A DNA stretch of 64,000 nt from Kaistia defluvii (lineage in GTDB: Bacteria > Pseudomonadota > Alphaproteobacteria > Rhizobiales > Kaistiaceae), in the NCBI RefSeq assembly GCF_040548815.1, contig NZ_JBEPSM010000002.1, positions 372,001-436,000 of the forward strand. Direction: 5' to 3'. The position numbers and the translations under genes are program-made. Position 1 is the stretch's first letter, and the number at the start of each line of letters is the position of its first letter. This document shows, piece by piece, positions 8,493 to 17,952 of the stretch. The notes below the pieces were generated by a model. The model saw nothing but the letters and a program-made list of their open reading frames with translations, had not been told where the DNA came from and ran no database searches.

Positions 8493-8648
8493 ATGGTCGC
8501 CGAGCCCTTAAGCAATATCGAAACCGCGGAAACTGCGAAGCCGGCGAAAAAGCGGGTGCGTGAGCCGAGGCTGCGCCGCTCCGCTGCCTGGAGCCTGACC
8601 CTCGCGGGACGTGTAGAACCGACAACCTTGCCGGAAGAGAAGAGCTGA
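8493..8648 (+). CDS. Possible small protein between urtD and urtE (51 aa)
   Basis: An ATG 3 bp after the urtD stop, preceded by GGGACGA, opens a 51-codon frame whose TGA ends 2 bp before the urtE ATG. The predicted peptide is basic and proline-rich in the middle (KPAKKRVREPRLRRSAAW) with no membrane segment. It fills the otherwise unexplained 160-bp gap almost exactly and would be translationally coupled on both sides. No family is recognised. The alternative is that the gap is untranslated leader for urtE, so confidence is low. Confidence 0.35.
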   Translation: MVAEPLSNIETAETAKPAKKRVREPRLRRSAAWSLTLAGRVEPTTLPEEKS

Positions 8649-8650
8649 TC

Positions 8651-9346
8651 ATGCTCGAAGCGAAGAACGTCGATCTGTTTTACGGCGCCGCTCAGGCGCT
8701 ACGCCACGTCTCGCTCTCTGCCGAAACCGGCAAGGTGACGTGCCTGATGGGCCGCAACGGGGTCGGCAAGACCAGCCTGCTGCGCGCTATTGTCGGGCAG
8801 AAGCCGATTGCCGGCGGCGAGATCCTCTGGGAGGGCAAGCCGCTCGGCCGCATGGCGCCGCATGAGCGGGCCAAGGCCGGCATCGCCTATGTGCCGCAGG
8901 GGCGGGAAATCTTTCCGCTCCTGTCGGTGAAGGAAAATCTGGAAACGGGCTACGCACCGCTCGCGCGTCGCGATCGCAACATTCCCGATTATGTATTCGA
9001 TCTGTTTCCGGTGCTGAAAGACATGCTTCGCCGTCGTGGCGGCGATTTGTCAGGCGGTCAGCAGCAGCAATTGGCCATCGGCCGGGCGCTTGTGATGCGA
9101 CCGCGTCTGCTCGTCCTCGATGAGCCGACGGAAGGCATCCAGCCGTCGATCATCAAGGATATCGGCCGCGCCATCACATGGCTCCGCCAGCAAGGCACGA
9201 TGGCCATCCTGCTGGTGGAACAATATTTTGATTTCGCGCATGAGCTTGCCGATGATTTTGCCGTGATGGACCGCGGGGAGATCGTTGTCTCGGGACCGCA
9301 ATCCGAAATGGGCTCGGAGATTGTCCGCGCCCATCTTACCGTATGA
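8651..9346 (+). CDS. urtE: Urea ABC transporter ATP-binding protein UrtE
   Basis: Second ATPase of the importer (LivF class), 231 aa. It opens MLEAKNVDLFYGAAQALRHV. Walker A is GRNGVGKTS (about residues 34-42), the signature is LSGGQQQQ, Walker B is LLVLDEPTEG and the switch His is in ILLVEQYFDF with Gln-Tyr as in UrtE. Last gene of the operon. Its 3' end overlaps by 11 bp the end of a convergent small gene, so the two transcripts meet there. No urease structural genes follow. Confidence 0.95.
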   Translation: MLEAKNVDLFYGAAQALRHVSLSAETGKVTCLMGRNGVGKTSLLRAIVGQKPIAGGEILWEGKPLGRMAPHERAKAGIAYVPQGREIFPLLSVKENLETGYAPLARRDRNIPDYVFDLFPVLKDMLRRRGGDLSGGQQQQLAIGRALVMRPRLLVLDEPTEGIQPSIIKDIGRAITWLRQQGTMAILLVEQYFDFAHELADDFAVMDRGEIVVSGPQSEMGSEIVRAHLTV

Positions 9347-9533
9347 AGCAACGCTCCATGGCCTCGAGGTCGCGGCTGCGCCGGGTCTCGACCTTGCGCT
9401 CCATCTTGCGATAGAGCTTGCGGATGTCGTCGGAGTGAACGCCGTCGCTGGCCATCATCAACCCGATGATGGGGTCACGCAGCAATTCGTTGAGTGAAGC
9501 CTCCCGTGGGAAGCAGGCGGTGGAAACGTCCAT
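9336..9533 (-). CDS. Small conserved-looking hypothetical protein (65 aa)
   Basis: Complete 65-aa frame on the minus strand, convergent with and slightly overlapping urtE. The sequence has a structured look: an acidic, helix-forming first half with the core LLRDPIIGLMMASDGVHSDD, followed by a strongly charged second half (IRKLYRKMERKVETRRSRDL). Similar short proteins with a DP-(L/I)-I-x-L-MM-x-(A/S)-DGV core are familiar from rhizobia. No function is known to me. An upstream GGAGAACC precedes the ATG at a normal distance, which supports translation. Confidence 0.7.
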   Translation of the reverse strand: MDVSTACFPREASLNELLRDPIIGLMMASDGVHSDDIRKLYRKMERKVETRRSRDLEAMERCFIR

Positions 9534-9684
9534 GACGGTTCTCCTGATCTCGCTTCGATGAGGGGATACTAACCAGATCTATGTGCGGAATTTATGACGG
9601 AGTTCACACGTCGGGTTCACAATCGCTTGAGACATGGCGGTCCCCCGCGCCTGCGAACCCGACTTGTTGTTTTGCCGTCGAAAC

Positions 9685-11871
9685 TTAGCGGCAGCCGGCC
9701 GGCAGGGTGCCCGGCAGGATGACGGTTCCGCCGACCGAGAAGCGCTCGCCCTGGTTCTGCGTCAGCGTGGTCGACGTCCATGTGCCGGTATCGGCGACGC
9801 AGTTCGCCGAAGCCTGGCCGACCTCGATGTTGCCCGACAGGTTGGTCAATTCGCCGGCAAGATGAACCGCCTCGTCGCTGGAACTGACCACCTTTACCTT
9901 GTCGAAGCTGACATCGCCCAGCGCGCCGCCGAAGAAGGACGGGCCGTAGAGGTAGATGCCATGCGTTCCGGCATCGGTGATCTCGATGTTGGAGAAGGCG
10001 ACGTCGGACGAGCCCATGTTCATCATGATGCCGGCGCGGCTGGTGTCGCGGATCGTCGCGTTCGACACGGTGATCTCGCTGGCCGGGTCGGCGAAGGACG
10101 AGGGTCCGATGAACTGCAGCGCATTGACGCCGCCCGCCAGCGTCAGGCCGTCCATGCTGATGCCGGAACTCGCCATGATCACGATCAGGTCCATCGTCCG
10201 GTCCATCGCGGTGTTGTCGATCGACAGGTTCCGGATCGAGATGTCGGAGGCGCCGACGAACTGCAGCGCCTCGCGGCGGGTGTTGGTGATCGAGACGTTC
10301 TCGATCGTCAGGCGGGTGGTCGGGTTCGGCGCGCGCAGGCCGTAGATGTCGTTTTCCCAGTCCTCGATTTCGTCGAAAGCCGCGTTGGCGAAGATGCCGT
10401 AGGTAACGTCCCGGATTTCGACGTCGCGGATCGTGACGTCCTTGGCGGAGAACAGCGAGATCGCGGTGTTGGGGACGCTGCGCTCGGGGTCGTAGATCGA
10501 GAATTCGCATTCGGTGTTGTTGGCGCAGATCGTGAGGTCGTGGATCCGGCTGCGTTCGATCAGCGCGCTGTCGACCTCGCTCAAGAGGATGCCGTTGCCG
10601 GCGGTCTGGGCGATGTCCAGATCGCGCAGGAAGACGTTTCCGACGCCGTCCGCGAGGATGCCGTCGCGGCCGCCGCGGATCGCGAGGCCAACCGCGCCAC
10701 TGTCATCGGCCATGGCCAGTACGTCCGCCGTGGTGGTGCCGACCAGACGGGTCTCGGCGACCGAGCGCGTGAAGGTTGCCGTGCCGCCACTGCGGGCGCC
10801 GATGATTTCGAGGCCGCCCTGGCCGCCGACCAGGAATTGGCCGGAAGAGAGCAGCAGGGTCTGGTCGAGCTGGATCACGCCATCGGCCAGGATAAGCGCA
10901 TTGTCGCCCGCCGCCGCGATGGCCTCGTTGATCGCCGTCGCGTTGCCGGTGGCCGAGGAGACGGTCCGGACATTGCCGACGACATTGCCGGTATCGGCAT
11001 AGATCGCGGCTTCCGCGTCGCCCGTGGCGCCGACGGCGGTGCGGATGAAATCGGCGCGTTCGACGCGCTGCATCATCGGATCGCGATTGGCGAGCGCAGG
11101 GCCCGCCTTGCCGAGTGGGATGCGGAGGCGCGCGAGGAACTGGCCCTCGGCCTTGTCCTCATTGTCATAGGTGAAGCCGGCCGAGAGGCTGAAGGTCGAG
11201 CCCTGCGTGAAGCCCGGCAGGTCCGCGAAGGATAGTTCCGCCCGGGCGCTGACGCCGGTGATGTCGTCGAGGCGGTCGCCGCCGTCATACCAGTAGCCGC
11301 CGCCATAGAGCATCATCTGGGCCGATGACTTGGCGTCGAACATTGGCAGCCGGAACCCGGCCTCGCCGTCGATGCCGCGCAGGGCCTGCTCCTGGCCGGC
11401 GCGGAACACGAGCCGTCCGGCCTCGATCAGCGCTGCGTTGGCGTCGGCGGCCGAGCCATATTTGTCGCCGAAGGGCAGGTAGCCGTTGAGACGAAACACC
11501 ATGTCGCGCGAGAGCAGCTCGGCGCCGGCGGAGATCTGGTGGAAGTCGTTGTCGCGTTCGGTCCGGAGATAGTCGTAATAGCCATACGCGCCTACCGTCC
11601 AGACGCCGTCCAACTGCATCCGCCAGCCGAGACCGGCGGAAAGCTGGTCCATCTGGTCGTTGTTCATATGGCCGCGCAGATCACCGAAGCCGATCGAACG
11701 GTCGCCGAAGCCGAAAGGCAGGAAGATGTCGAAGCCGCCAATGGCGCCGTTTTCCTGGCCGCCTCCCAGGGTGATTTCGACGGTGGGGCCGACGGCGTCG
11801 GCCTTGGCGGAGGCCGTGATGGCGAGCGTAGACGCTGCGCAGAGCAGCGCGGCGATTGCGGAGGATCGCAT
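9685..11871 (-). CDS. Inverse-autotransporter-like beta-barrel with C-terminal beta-helix passenger
   Basis: Predicted outer-membrane/surface protein of 728 aa. The signal peptide MRSSAIAALLCAASTLAITA ends near residue 26. Residues about 30-265 match the pattern of the intimin/invasin inverse-autotransporter barrel: FDIFLPFGFGDRSIGFGDLR, then LSAGLGWRMQLDGVWTVGAY with YYDYLRTERDNDFHQISAGAE, then LNGYLPFGDKYG. Alternating strands continue to FLARLRIPLGK. After a linker, residues about 330-700 are a right-handed parallel beta-helix: many I/V-rich rungs such as VTIRDVEIRDVTYGIFANAA and LTIENVSITNTRREALQFVG. A disulphide-capable pair (CANNTEC) and a C-terminal Cys pair are present. The ATG at 11871 was chosen for the signal peptide; a TTG at 11913 is unlikely. 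Passenger activity (adhesion or polysaccharide binding) is unknown. Confidence 0.85.
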   Translation of the reverse strand: MRSSAIAALLCAASTLAITASAKADAVGPTVEITLGGGQENGAIGGFDIFLPFGFGDRSIGFGDLRGHMNNDQMDQLSAGLGWRMQLDGVWTVGAYGYYDYLRTERDNDFHQISAGAELLSRDMVFRLNGYLPFGDKYGSAADANAALIEAGRLVFRAGQEQALRGIDGEAGFRLPMFDAKSSAQMMLYGGGYWYDGGDRLDDITGVSARAELSFADLPGFTQGSTFSLSAGFTYDNEDKAEGQFLARLRIPLGKAGPALANRDPMMQRVERADFIRTAVGATGDAEAAIYADTGNVVGNVRTVSSATGNATAINEAIAAAGDNALILADGVIQLDQTLLLSSGQFLVGGQGGLEIIGARSGGTATFTRSVAETRLVGTTTADVLAMADDSGAVGLAIRGGRDGILADGVGNVFLRDLDIAQTAGNGILLSEVDSALIERSRIHDLTICANNTECEFSIYDPERSVPNTAISLFSAKDVTIRDVEIRDVTYGIFANAAFDEIEDWENDIYGLRAPNPTTRLTIENVSITNTRREALQFVGASDISIRNLSIDNTAMDRTMDLIVIMASSGISMDGLTLAGGVNALQFIGPSSFADPASEITVSNATIRDTSRAGIMMNMGSSDVAFSNIEITDAGTHGIYLYGPSFFGGALGDVSFDKVKVVSSSDEAVHLAGELTNLSGNIEVGQASANCVADTGTWTSTTLTQNQGERFSVGGTVILPGTLPAGCR

Positions 11872-11914
11872 GGTGCAGGTCCCGGTTCCAGTATGGGCCG
11901 GGATTTGAAACAAT

Positions 11915-11937
11915 CGCCCGGCAATGACTGCCGGGCG
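11915..11937 (-). promoter_or_regulatory. 5'-leader hairpin of the beta-helix surface protein gene
   Basis: A perfect 9-bp stem (CGCCCGGCA / TGCCGGGCG) with loop ATGAC lies 44-66 bp upstream of the ATG at 11871. It would form in the mRNA leader. It may affect mRNA stability or translation; no family match is claimed. Confidence 0.45.
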
Positions 11938-11960
11938 GTATAGGATCGAATCAAGTCATT

Positions 11961-11978
11961 GAAAACACATATGTTTTC
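11961..11978. promoter_or_regulatory. AT-rich dyad GAAAACA-N4-TGTTTTC
   Basis: A 7-bp perfect inverted repeat lies inside a wider TCATTG...CAATGA frame, in an AT-rich island between the 3' end of the aldolase gene and the 5' end of the surface-protein gene, both on the minus strand. It could be an operator for the downstream gene or a weak terminator for the dgoK-dgoA transcript. Confidence 0.4.
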
Positions 11979-12003
11979 TAATTAGACCAATGAAAGACTG
12001 AGC

Positions 12004-12636
12004 TTACGCGACGCCAGCCGCTGCCTTGAAGGCTGCGACCAGCTTGCGGGCTCTTTCGCCGATGTCGGCCGCCGTCATTCCCGGCTTGTAGATGTTCGAG
12101 CCGATGCCGAAACCGGCACAGCCGGCTTGGATGTACTCGGCGAAGTTGGTCTCGTTGGCGCCGCCGACGGCCAGCACCGGGACATGTTTCGGCAGCACGG
12201 CCTTCATCGCCTTGATGCCCGACGTGCCGATCAGCTCGGCCGGGAAGAACTTCAGCGCATCGGCGCCGGCGGCGAGCGCCGCGAAAGCCTCGGTCGGCGT
12301 GAAGACGCCGGGATAGGAATCCATCCGCAGCGCCTTGGTCTTGCGGATAATGGCGGTATCCGCATTGGGCGAAACGATGAGTTCGCCGCCGACATCCTTC
12401 ACGGCCACGACATGCTCTTCGGTCAGCACCGTGCCGGCGCCGACCTTGGCGCGGCCGGCGGCGCGCTTCACCATCTTCTCGATCGAGACGAACGGATCCG
12501 GCGAATTGAGCGGTACTTCGATCAGGGTGACGCCGGCCTCGACCAGCGCGTCGAAGGCCGCGTCGGCCTCGGCCGGGGTGATGCCGCGCAGGATCGCGAC
12601 GATGGGGAGATGGGTGCCGAACAGGGGATGGGTCAT
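12004..12636 (-). CDS. dgoA: 2-dehydro-3-deoxy-6-phosphogalactonate aldolase (KDPG/KDPGal family)
   Basis: Cytosolic class I aldolase of 210 aa that splits 2-keto-3-deoxy-6-phosphogalactonate into pyruvate and glyceraldehyde 3-phosphate. Family residues are visible: Arg17 in VAILRGI, Glu40 in TLIEVPLNSP, the phosphate-binding VGAGTVLT, and the Schiff-base Lys129 in ALKFFPAE. The C-terminal GIGSNIYKPG is typical of the galactonate enzymes and not of Eda. It starts 11 bp after the stop of the kinase gene (dgoK), so both are one transcript and give consecutive steps. The longer minus-strand frame that continues upstream to 13404 is an artefact of GC-rich codon bias inside dgoK. Confidence 0.93.
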   Translation of the reverse strand: MTHPLFGTHLPIVAILRGITPAEADAAFDALVEAGVTLIEVPLNSPDPFVSIEKMVKRAAGRAKVGAGTVLTEEHVVAVKDVGGELIVSPNADTAIIRKTKALRMDSYPGVFTPTEAFAALAAGADALKFFPAELIGTSGIKAMKAVLPKHVPVLAVGGANETNFAEYIQAGCAGFGIGSNIYKPGMTAADIGERARKLVAAFKAAAGVA

Positions 12637-12647
12637 CGTTTTCAATC

Positions 12648-13580
12648 TCAAAGGAGGCCGTTGGCGCGGGCGAGGCGGACAAGGCCGCGGCGGACGAGGG
12701 CGGAGCCGTCCCGGGTATCGGCCGGATGGCCGGCGACCTGGAAGGCGGCATGATAGGAGCGGGCGAGCGTGCGCGAGCCGATGATCCGGATCGGGCGGTT
12801 CGCATCGAGCAGGCCGATCTGGCGGGCAGCGGCGATCTCGCCGCCGATGACGAGGCCGGAGAGATAGGCGAGGTTGTCGTCGCCCGAGACGCCGTCCAGC
12901 AGCTGGCGCACGCGCACGGAGAAGATGGCGCCGAGGAAGGGCAGGCCCTCGGCGACGGTGCGCTTCACCGCGAGGGCGAAATGCGGGGAGCCGGCGATAT
13001 CGTCGGCATCTTCCGCCACCGAATGGCGCAGGAACGACTTCCGCGCCAGCAGGTCGAACATCTCGCCTGTCAGGAAGGTCTGGAAGGTGGTGATCTCTCC
13101 CTTGGCGATGGCGGCCCATTTGGAGTGGGTGCCCGGCAGGATGGCGATGCCCTCGAAATCGGGCTCCTCCTCCATCAATCCCACCAGCTGCGTTTCCTCG
13201 CCGCGGATGACGTCGCCATCGCGCGCTTCCGAACGCAGCACGAGCCCGGGGACGATCGCCATTGGGCGATGATCGGAGGTTTGGAAGGTCAGCAGCCCGC
13301 CGGCGAGCGCGTCGGGCGAGGTCGGCACCGGGACATAGGCCGCCTCGTGCCAGCCCTGCCGGCTGCCGACCATGCCGGCCATGATCGCCGGAAGCTTCGG
13401 CCACTTGGCGACGAGCGCCTGGAACGCATCCTCGTGGCCAGCGCCGCCGAGCGAGCCGATGCCATCGGCGCTGTCCGCCTCGGCCAATACGCCGCCGTCC
13501 CGGTCGAGCAACATGGCGCGGCAGCGGGTCGTGCCCCAGTCGACGGCAATGAGGGCGGCATTGGCAAAGGCGACGGGCAT
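12648..13580 (-). CDS. dgoK: 2-dehydro-3-deoxygalactonokinase
   Basis: Phosphorylates 2-keto-3-deoxygalactonate at C6, directly before the DgoA aldolase step. The protein is 310 aa with the phosphate-binding loop ALIAVDWGTTRCRAMLLDRD at the N-terminus and IAILPGTHSKWA plus FQTFLTGEMFDLL as DgoK family hallmarks. The ATG at 13580 (MPVAFANAAL) is preferred because it is adjacent to the first beta strand; an upstream ATG would add 23 unconserved residues. First gene of the dgoK-dgoA pair. A galactonate dehydratase or galactose dehydrogenase is not in the window. Confidence 0.92.
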   Translation of the reverse strand: MPVAFANAALIAVDWGTTRCRAMLLDRDGGVLAEADSADGIGSLGGAGHEDAFQALVAKWPKLPAIMAGMVGSRQGWHEAAYVPVPTSPDALAGGLLTFQTSDHRPMAIVPGLVLRSEARDGDVIRGEETQLVGLMEEEPDFEGIAILPGTHSKWAAIAKGEITTFQTFLTGEMFDLLARKSFLRHSVAEDADDIAGSPHFALAVKRTVAEGLPFLGAIFSVRVRQLLDGVSGDDNLAYLSGLVIGGEIAAARQIGLLDANRPIRIIGSRTLARSYHAAFQVAGHPADTRDGSALVRRGLVRLARANGLL

Positions 13581-13667
13581 CGTTTGGTCCGTAAGTTCTA
13601 AATTATGTGAATCTGGAATGGTTGTTCGATGATCGGCCGGCGCTGTCAAGGCGACAGCAGGCCGCTG

Positions 13668-14084
13668 TCACTCCGCCTGGTAGCGGCGCAGCGTGATCGC
13701 GCGGTTCTTGAAGAGGTCGACGTTCTGCGCCGCCGCGGTGAGGGACATCGCCGTGCCGCGGTCGCGGATCCAGGGCGCAGCCTGGAAGCGGCGTTCGGCG
13801 GCCACATAGGCTTCCCATTGCTTCTGGGTGCCGCGCAGGATCCCGCGCGATCGGGTATCCAAAGTCGCGGAGAGGGCTGCATAGGCGCGGATCATTTCCT
13901 GTTCCCAGCCTTCGCGCGCGGCCTGGAAGCAGGCGATCGCACCGGCCGTGCTGCTGGCTTCGGGCCCCTTCAGGCAGGCGGCGAGTTTCGCATCGATCGG
14001 ATCGGCCTTGCTCTTCTGCGCCGAGGCGGGCGACGACAGGATGCCTGCCGCGAGGAACAGCAGGCCGGCCAGGATGGGGCGCAT
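13668..14084 (-). CDS. Secreted DUF1311 (LprI-like) protein
   Basis: 138-aa protein with a clear signal peptide (MRPILAGLLFLAAGILSSPA, cleavage after ASA). The mature part is a helical DUF1311 domain: paired cysteines in LAACLKG and AIACFQAAREGWEQEMIRAY, then LRGTQKQWEAYVAAERRFQ, the Q-x-x-W core of the family. DUF1311 includes the mycobacterial lysozyme inhibitor LprI, but most members have no assigned role. The usual last cysteine is missing. The start at 14084 gives the signal peptide directly. It lies between dgoK and the LacI-type gene on the same strand. Confidence 0.85.
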   Translation of the reverse strand: MRPILAGLLFLAAGILSSPASAQKSKADPIDAKLAACLKGPEASSTAGAIACFQAAREGWEQEMIRAYAALSATLDTRSRGILRGTQKQWEAYVAAERRFQAAPWIRDRGTAMSLTAAAQNVDLFKNRAITLRRYQAE

Positions 14085-14149
14085 GGCGTTCAACTCCACC
14101 GTGAAGCAAATCAGTTGACGGGGGATTTCGTCCCGAACCGGTGGCGCGG

Positions 14150-15175
14150 TCAATCCCGCGGCGCGGGCCCGGTCGACCGGCGAATGACGAGGTCGACGGG
14201 CCAGAGTTCGTGGATGCTGGCCGGGGCGCGGCCATCCGCGATGATCTCCATCAGCAGCTCGGCCACCCGCGTTCCGGCGGCCCGGATCGACGAGCGCGTC
14301 GTCGACATGGTCGGCACCATGGCGTCAGGATTGAGGAAGGGGATGACGTCGTCATGGGCGATCAGCGATATGTCGCGGCCGAGTTCCAGCCCGGCCGATC
14401 GGATCGCGCGCAGGGTGCCGAGAGACATCATCATCGACGACACCAGCAGCGCGGTGGGGCGAGGGGTCTGGGCGAGGAAGCGGGCGGTGATCCGGTAGCC
14501 GGTCTCGTCCGTCATGACGCCTTCGGCGATCAGGCTTTCCTCGGCGGCAACGCCATGTTCGGCCAGCGCCTTGCGGAAGCCGTGCTCGCGATGGGCGGCG
14601 AAGGTATGGCGGGTCTCGCCGTTGATCAGGCCGATCCGGCGATGGCCGAGATCGAGCAGATGCTGCGTCGCGTGCCGAAACGCGCCCTCATTGTCGATAT
14701 CGAGCCAGGCGTGCGGAATCGGGCTTTCCGAGCGGCCATGCACGACGAAGGGCAGGCCGAGCTCGGTCAGGAGCGCGATGCGCGGGTCGTTGAAGGTCGG
14801 GCTCGACACGATGACGGCGTCGACCCGCGAACTGATCGCCATACGCCGGTAGGTCGCCATTTCGTCGCCGGCGCGCGAGGGCGACAGCACGATGTCGATT
14901 TCGTCCTTCATCAGCCTTTCGCCGAGGCCGGCCTGAAACTCGATATAGTTCGGGTCCAGCAGCAGGTTGCGGTCCGTCGGCAGAACAATGCCGATCGCAT
15001 TGTTGCGGCCGGTGGCGAGGCGGCGGGCGCTGGCATTGGGGCGATAGTCGTAGCGGCGCGCCGCATCCAGCACGCGCTGCCGCGTTTCCTCATTGACCTC
15101 GGGGTAGCCGTTCAGCGCCCGGCTCACGGTCGTCTGCGAGAGACCGAGATGCAGCGCTAGTTCCTTCAGCCTCAT
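14150..15175 (-). CDS. LacI-family transcriptional regulator of the alpha-glucoside operon
   Basis: 341-aa repressor. Residues 1-25 form the helix-turn-helix (LKELALHLGLSQTTVSRALN), followed by the hinge helix NASARRLATGR near residues 47-57 and a periplasmic-binding-protein-like sugar domain (NAIGIVLPT, HRRIGLINGE, DISLIAHDDV). It is divergent from the importer/alpha-glucosidase operon, and palindromic AAAGCGCTTT sites lie in the shared promoter region. It most likely represses that operon and itself, with an alpha-glucoside or derived sugar as inducer (AglR-like). The dgoK-dgoA genes on the same strand carry no such palindrome that I could see. Confidence 0.94.
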   Translation of the reverse strand: MRLKELALHLGLSQTTVSRALNGYPEVNEETRQRVLDAARRYDYRPNASARRLATGRNNAIGIVLPTDRNLLLDPNYIEFQAGLGERLMKDEIDIVLSPSRAGDEMATYRRMAISSRVDAVIVSSPTFNDPRIALLTELGLPFVVHGRSESPIPHAWLDIDNEGAFRHATQHLLDLGHRRIGLINGETRHTFAAHREHGFRKALAEHGVAAEESLIAEGVMTDETGYRITARFLAQTPRPTALLVSSMMMSLGTLRAIRSAGLELGRDISLIAHDDVIPFLNPDAMVPTMSTTRSSIRAAGTRVAELLMEIIADGRAPASIHELWPVDLVIRRSTGPAPRD

Positions 15176-15202
15176 GAGAAAATCCGTCCTCCCTGGAAAA
15201 CA

Positions 15203-15218
15203 TTCAAAGCGCTTTCAA
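15203..15218. promoter_or_regulatory. LacI-type operator 1
   Basis: TTCAAAGCGCTTTCAA, with the perfect 10-bp palindrome AAAGCGCTTT at 15206-15215, lies 28 bp upstream of the regulator ATG. It matches operator 2 and has the central CG typical of LacI-family operators. It probably mediates autoregulation. Confidence 0.75.
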
Positions 15219-15281
15219 TCCACCGCGCAAGCGGACTTGCGGCGCTCCCGGGAATTCTCTGCGCCATGTTGCGGCGCGTCA

Positions 15282-15297
15282 TTGAAGGGCGTTTCAA
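15282..15297. promoter_or_regulatory. Possible degenerate third operator
   Basis: TTGAAGGGCGTTTCAA has the half sites TTGAA and TTCAA arranged as an inverted repeat and keeps the central GCG of the two perfect sites. It lies about midway between them. It is a weak match that could support looping. Confidence 0.35.
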
Positions 15298-15391
15298 AAA
15301 TGGGCGATGAATCAAATAAGTATACTGTTTTATCATATGAATTTTCGGCTTTGGCATGCTGCATTGCACTGTCGCGCTCGCGCCGCCGGGG

Positions 15392-15421
15392 TTGACAGCG
15401 GAGCAGGTTGACGGTTTGAAT
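15392..15421 (+). promoter_or_regulatory. Candidate sigma-70 promoter of the alpha-glucoside operon
   Basis: A perfect -35 TTGACA at 15392-15397 is followed after 18 bp by TTGAAT (15416-15421) as a -10. Operator 2 begins 5 bp downstream and would cover the transcription start, the usual layout of a LacI-repressed promoter. Confidence 0.5.
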
Positions 15422-15425
15422 GTCT

Positions 15426-15439
15426 TCAAAGCGCTTTGA
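15426..15439. promoter_or_regulatory. LacI-type operator 2
   Basis: TCAAAGCGCTTTGA is a perfect 14-bp palindrome just downstream of the candidate promoter. It lies 137 bp before the binding-protein start. The core AAAGCGCTTT is identical to operator 1. Confidence 0.78.
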
Positions 15440-15576
15440 GGAGGGCGGGCGGCATTCTGTCTCCGCCGAAGGTGCTTAGGGGGATGAGAAGCGGCGTGTT
15501 CGCGGTGCGAGGCATCGGCGGGCGCGATGGCTTCGAGGCTCCTGTCATGGAATGTCTCTCAGGGAGGTTCTTTCAA

Positions 15577-16845
<1,269 letters not shown>

Positions 16846-16984
16846 GCCAGACGCCCGCATGACGGCATTCCCAGCGAATGCCGTCATCGCAGCCTGATCT
16901 TTCGGCGTGGCGGACATTCGTGCGGTCCGCCATGCCTTTCCCGTTCATGCCGAGCCGTCGGTCCAAACAGCGAGAGCCGAGAAC

Positions 16985-17952
16985 ATGGCGGTAGCCGAGA
17001 CAGTTGCTGCGCCCGTCGCAGGGATGCGCTCCGACCTGATGCGCCAGAGGGTGCGGTCAGCCTGGGTGTTTCTCGCCCCGATGCTCATCGTGCTGGCGAT
17101 GGTGGCCGGATGGCCCCTGGTCCGAAGCATCTATTTTTCGTTCACCGACGCCTCGCTCGCCAATATCGACGCGGCGCAGTGGATCGGCTTCGAGAACTAC
17201 CTGTCGATCACCCGGCTGAAGAGCGGCAAGGTTCTCTATGACGGCCTGCTCGCCGACCCGATCTGGTGGCGCGCTGTCTGGAACACCGTCAAGTTCACCA
17301 TCGTCTCGGTGACGCTGGAGACGATCTTCGGCACCATCGTGGCGCTCGTGCTCAACGCCGAGTTCAAGGGCCGCGGCATCGTCCGCGCTGCCATCCTCGT
17401 GCCGTGGGCGATCCCGACCGTCGTCTCCGCCAAGATGTGGAGCTGGATGCTCAACGACCAGTTCGGCATCATCAACGACGTGCTGATGAATCTCGGCATC
17501 ATCTCGAGCAAGATCGCCTGGACAGCCAATCCGGACACGGCGATGTTCGCGGTGCTGCTGGTGGATATCTGGAAGACCACGCCCTTCATGGCGCTGCTGA
17601 TCCTCGCCGGCCTGCAGATGGTGCCCGGCGATATATACGAGGCGGCTCGGATCGACGGCGTGCATCCGGTCAAGGTGTTCTTCAGGGTGACGCTGCCGTT
17701 GATCCGGCCCGCCCTGATGGTCGCCGTGATCTTCCGCATGCTCGATGCGCTGCGCATCTTCGACCTGATCTACGTGCTGACGCCGAACAACTCCCAGACC
17801 AAGACGATGTCGGTCTATGCCCGCGAGAACCTGTTCGATTTCGACAAGTTCGCCTATGGCTCGGCCGCCGCGACCTTCCTGTTCCTGATCCTGGCGGTCA
17901 TCACGGTGGTCTACATCGTTGTCGGACGCGTCAATTTCGATGGAGGCCGATA

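Noticed and set aside
9634-11235. 533-codon plus-strand frame opposite the surface protein gene
   Set aside because: Composition is Arg/Asp/Gly repeats typical of antisense reading; the minus-strand protein has a signal peptide and beta pattern.
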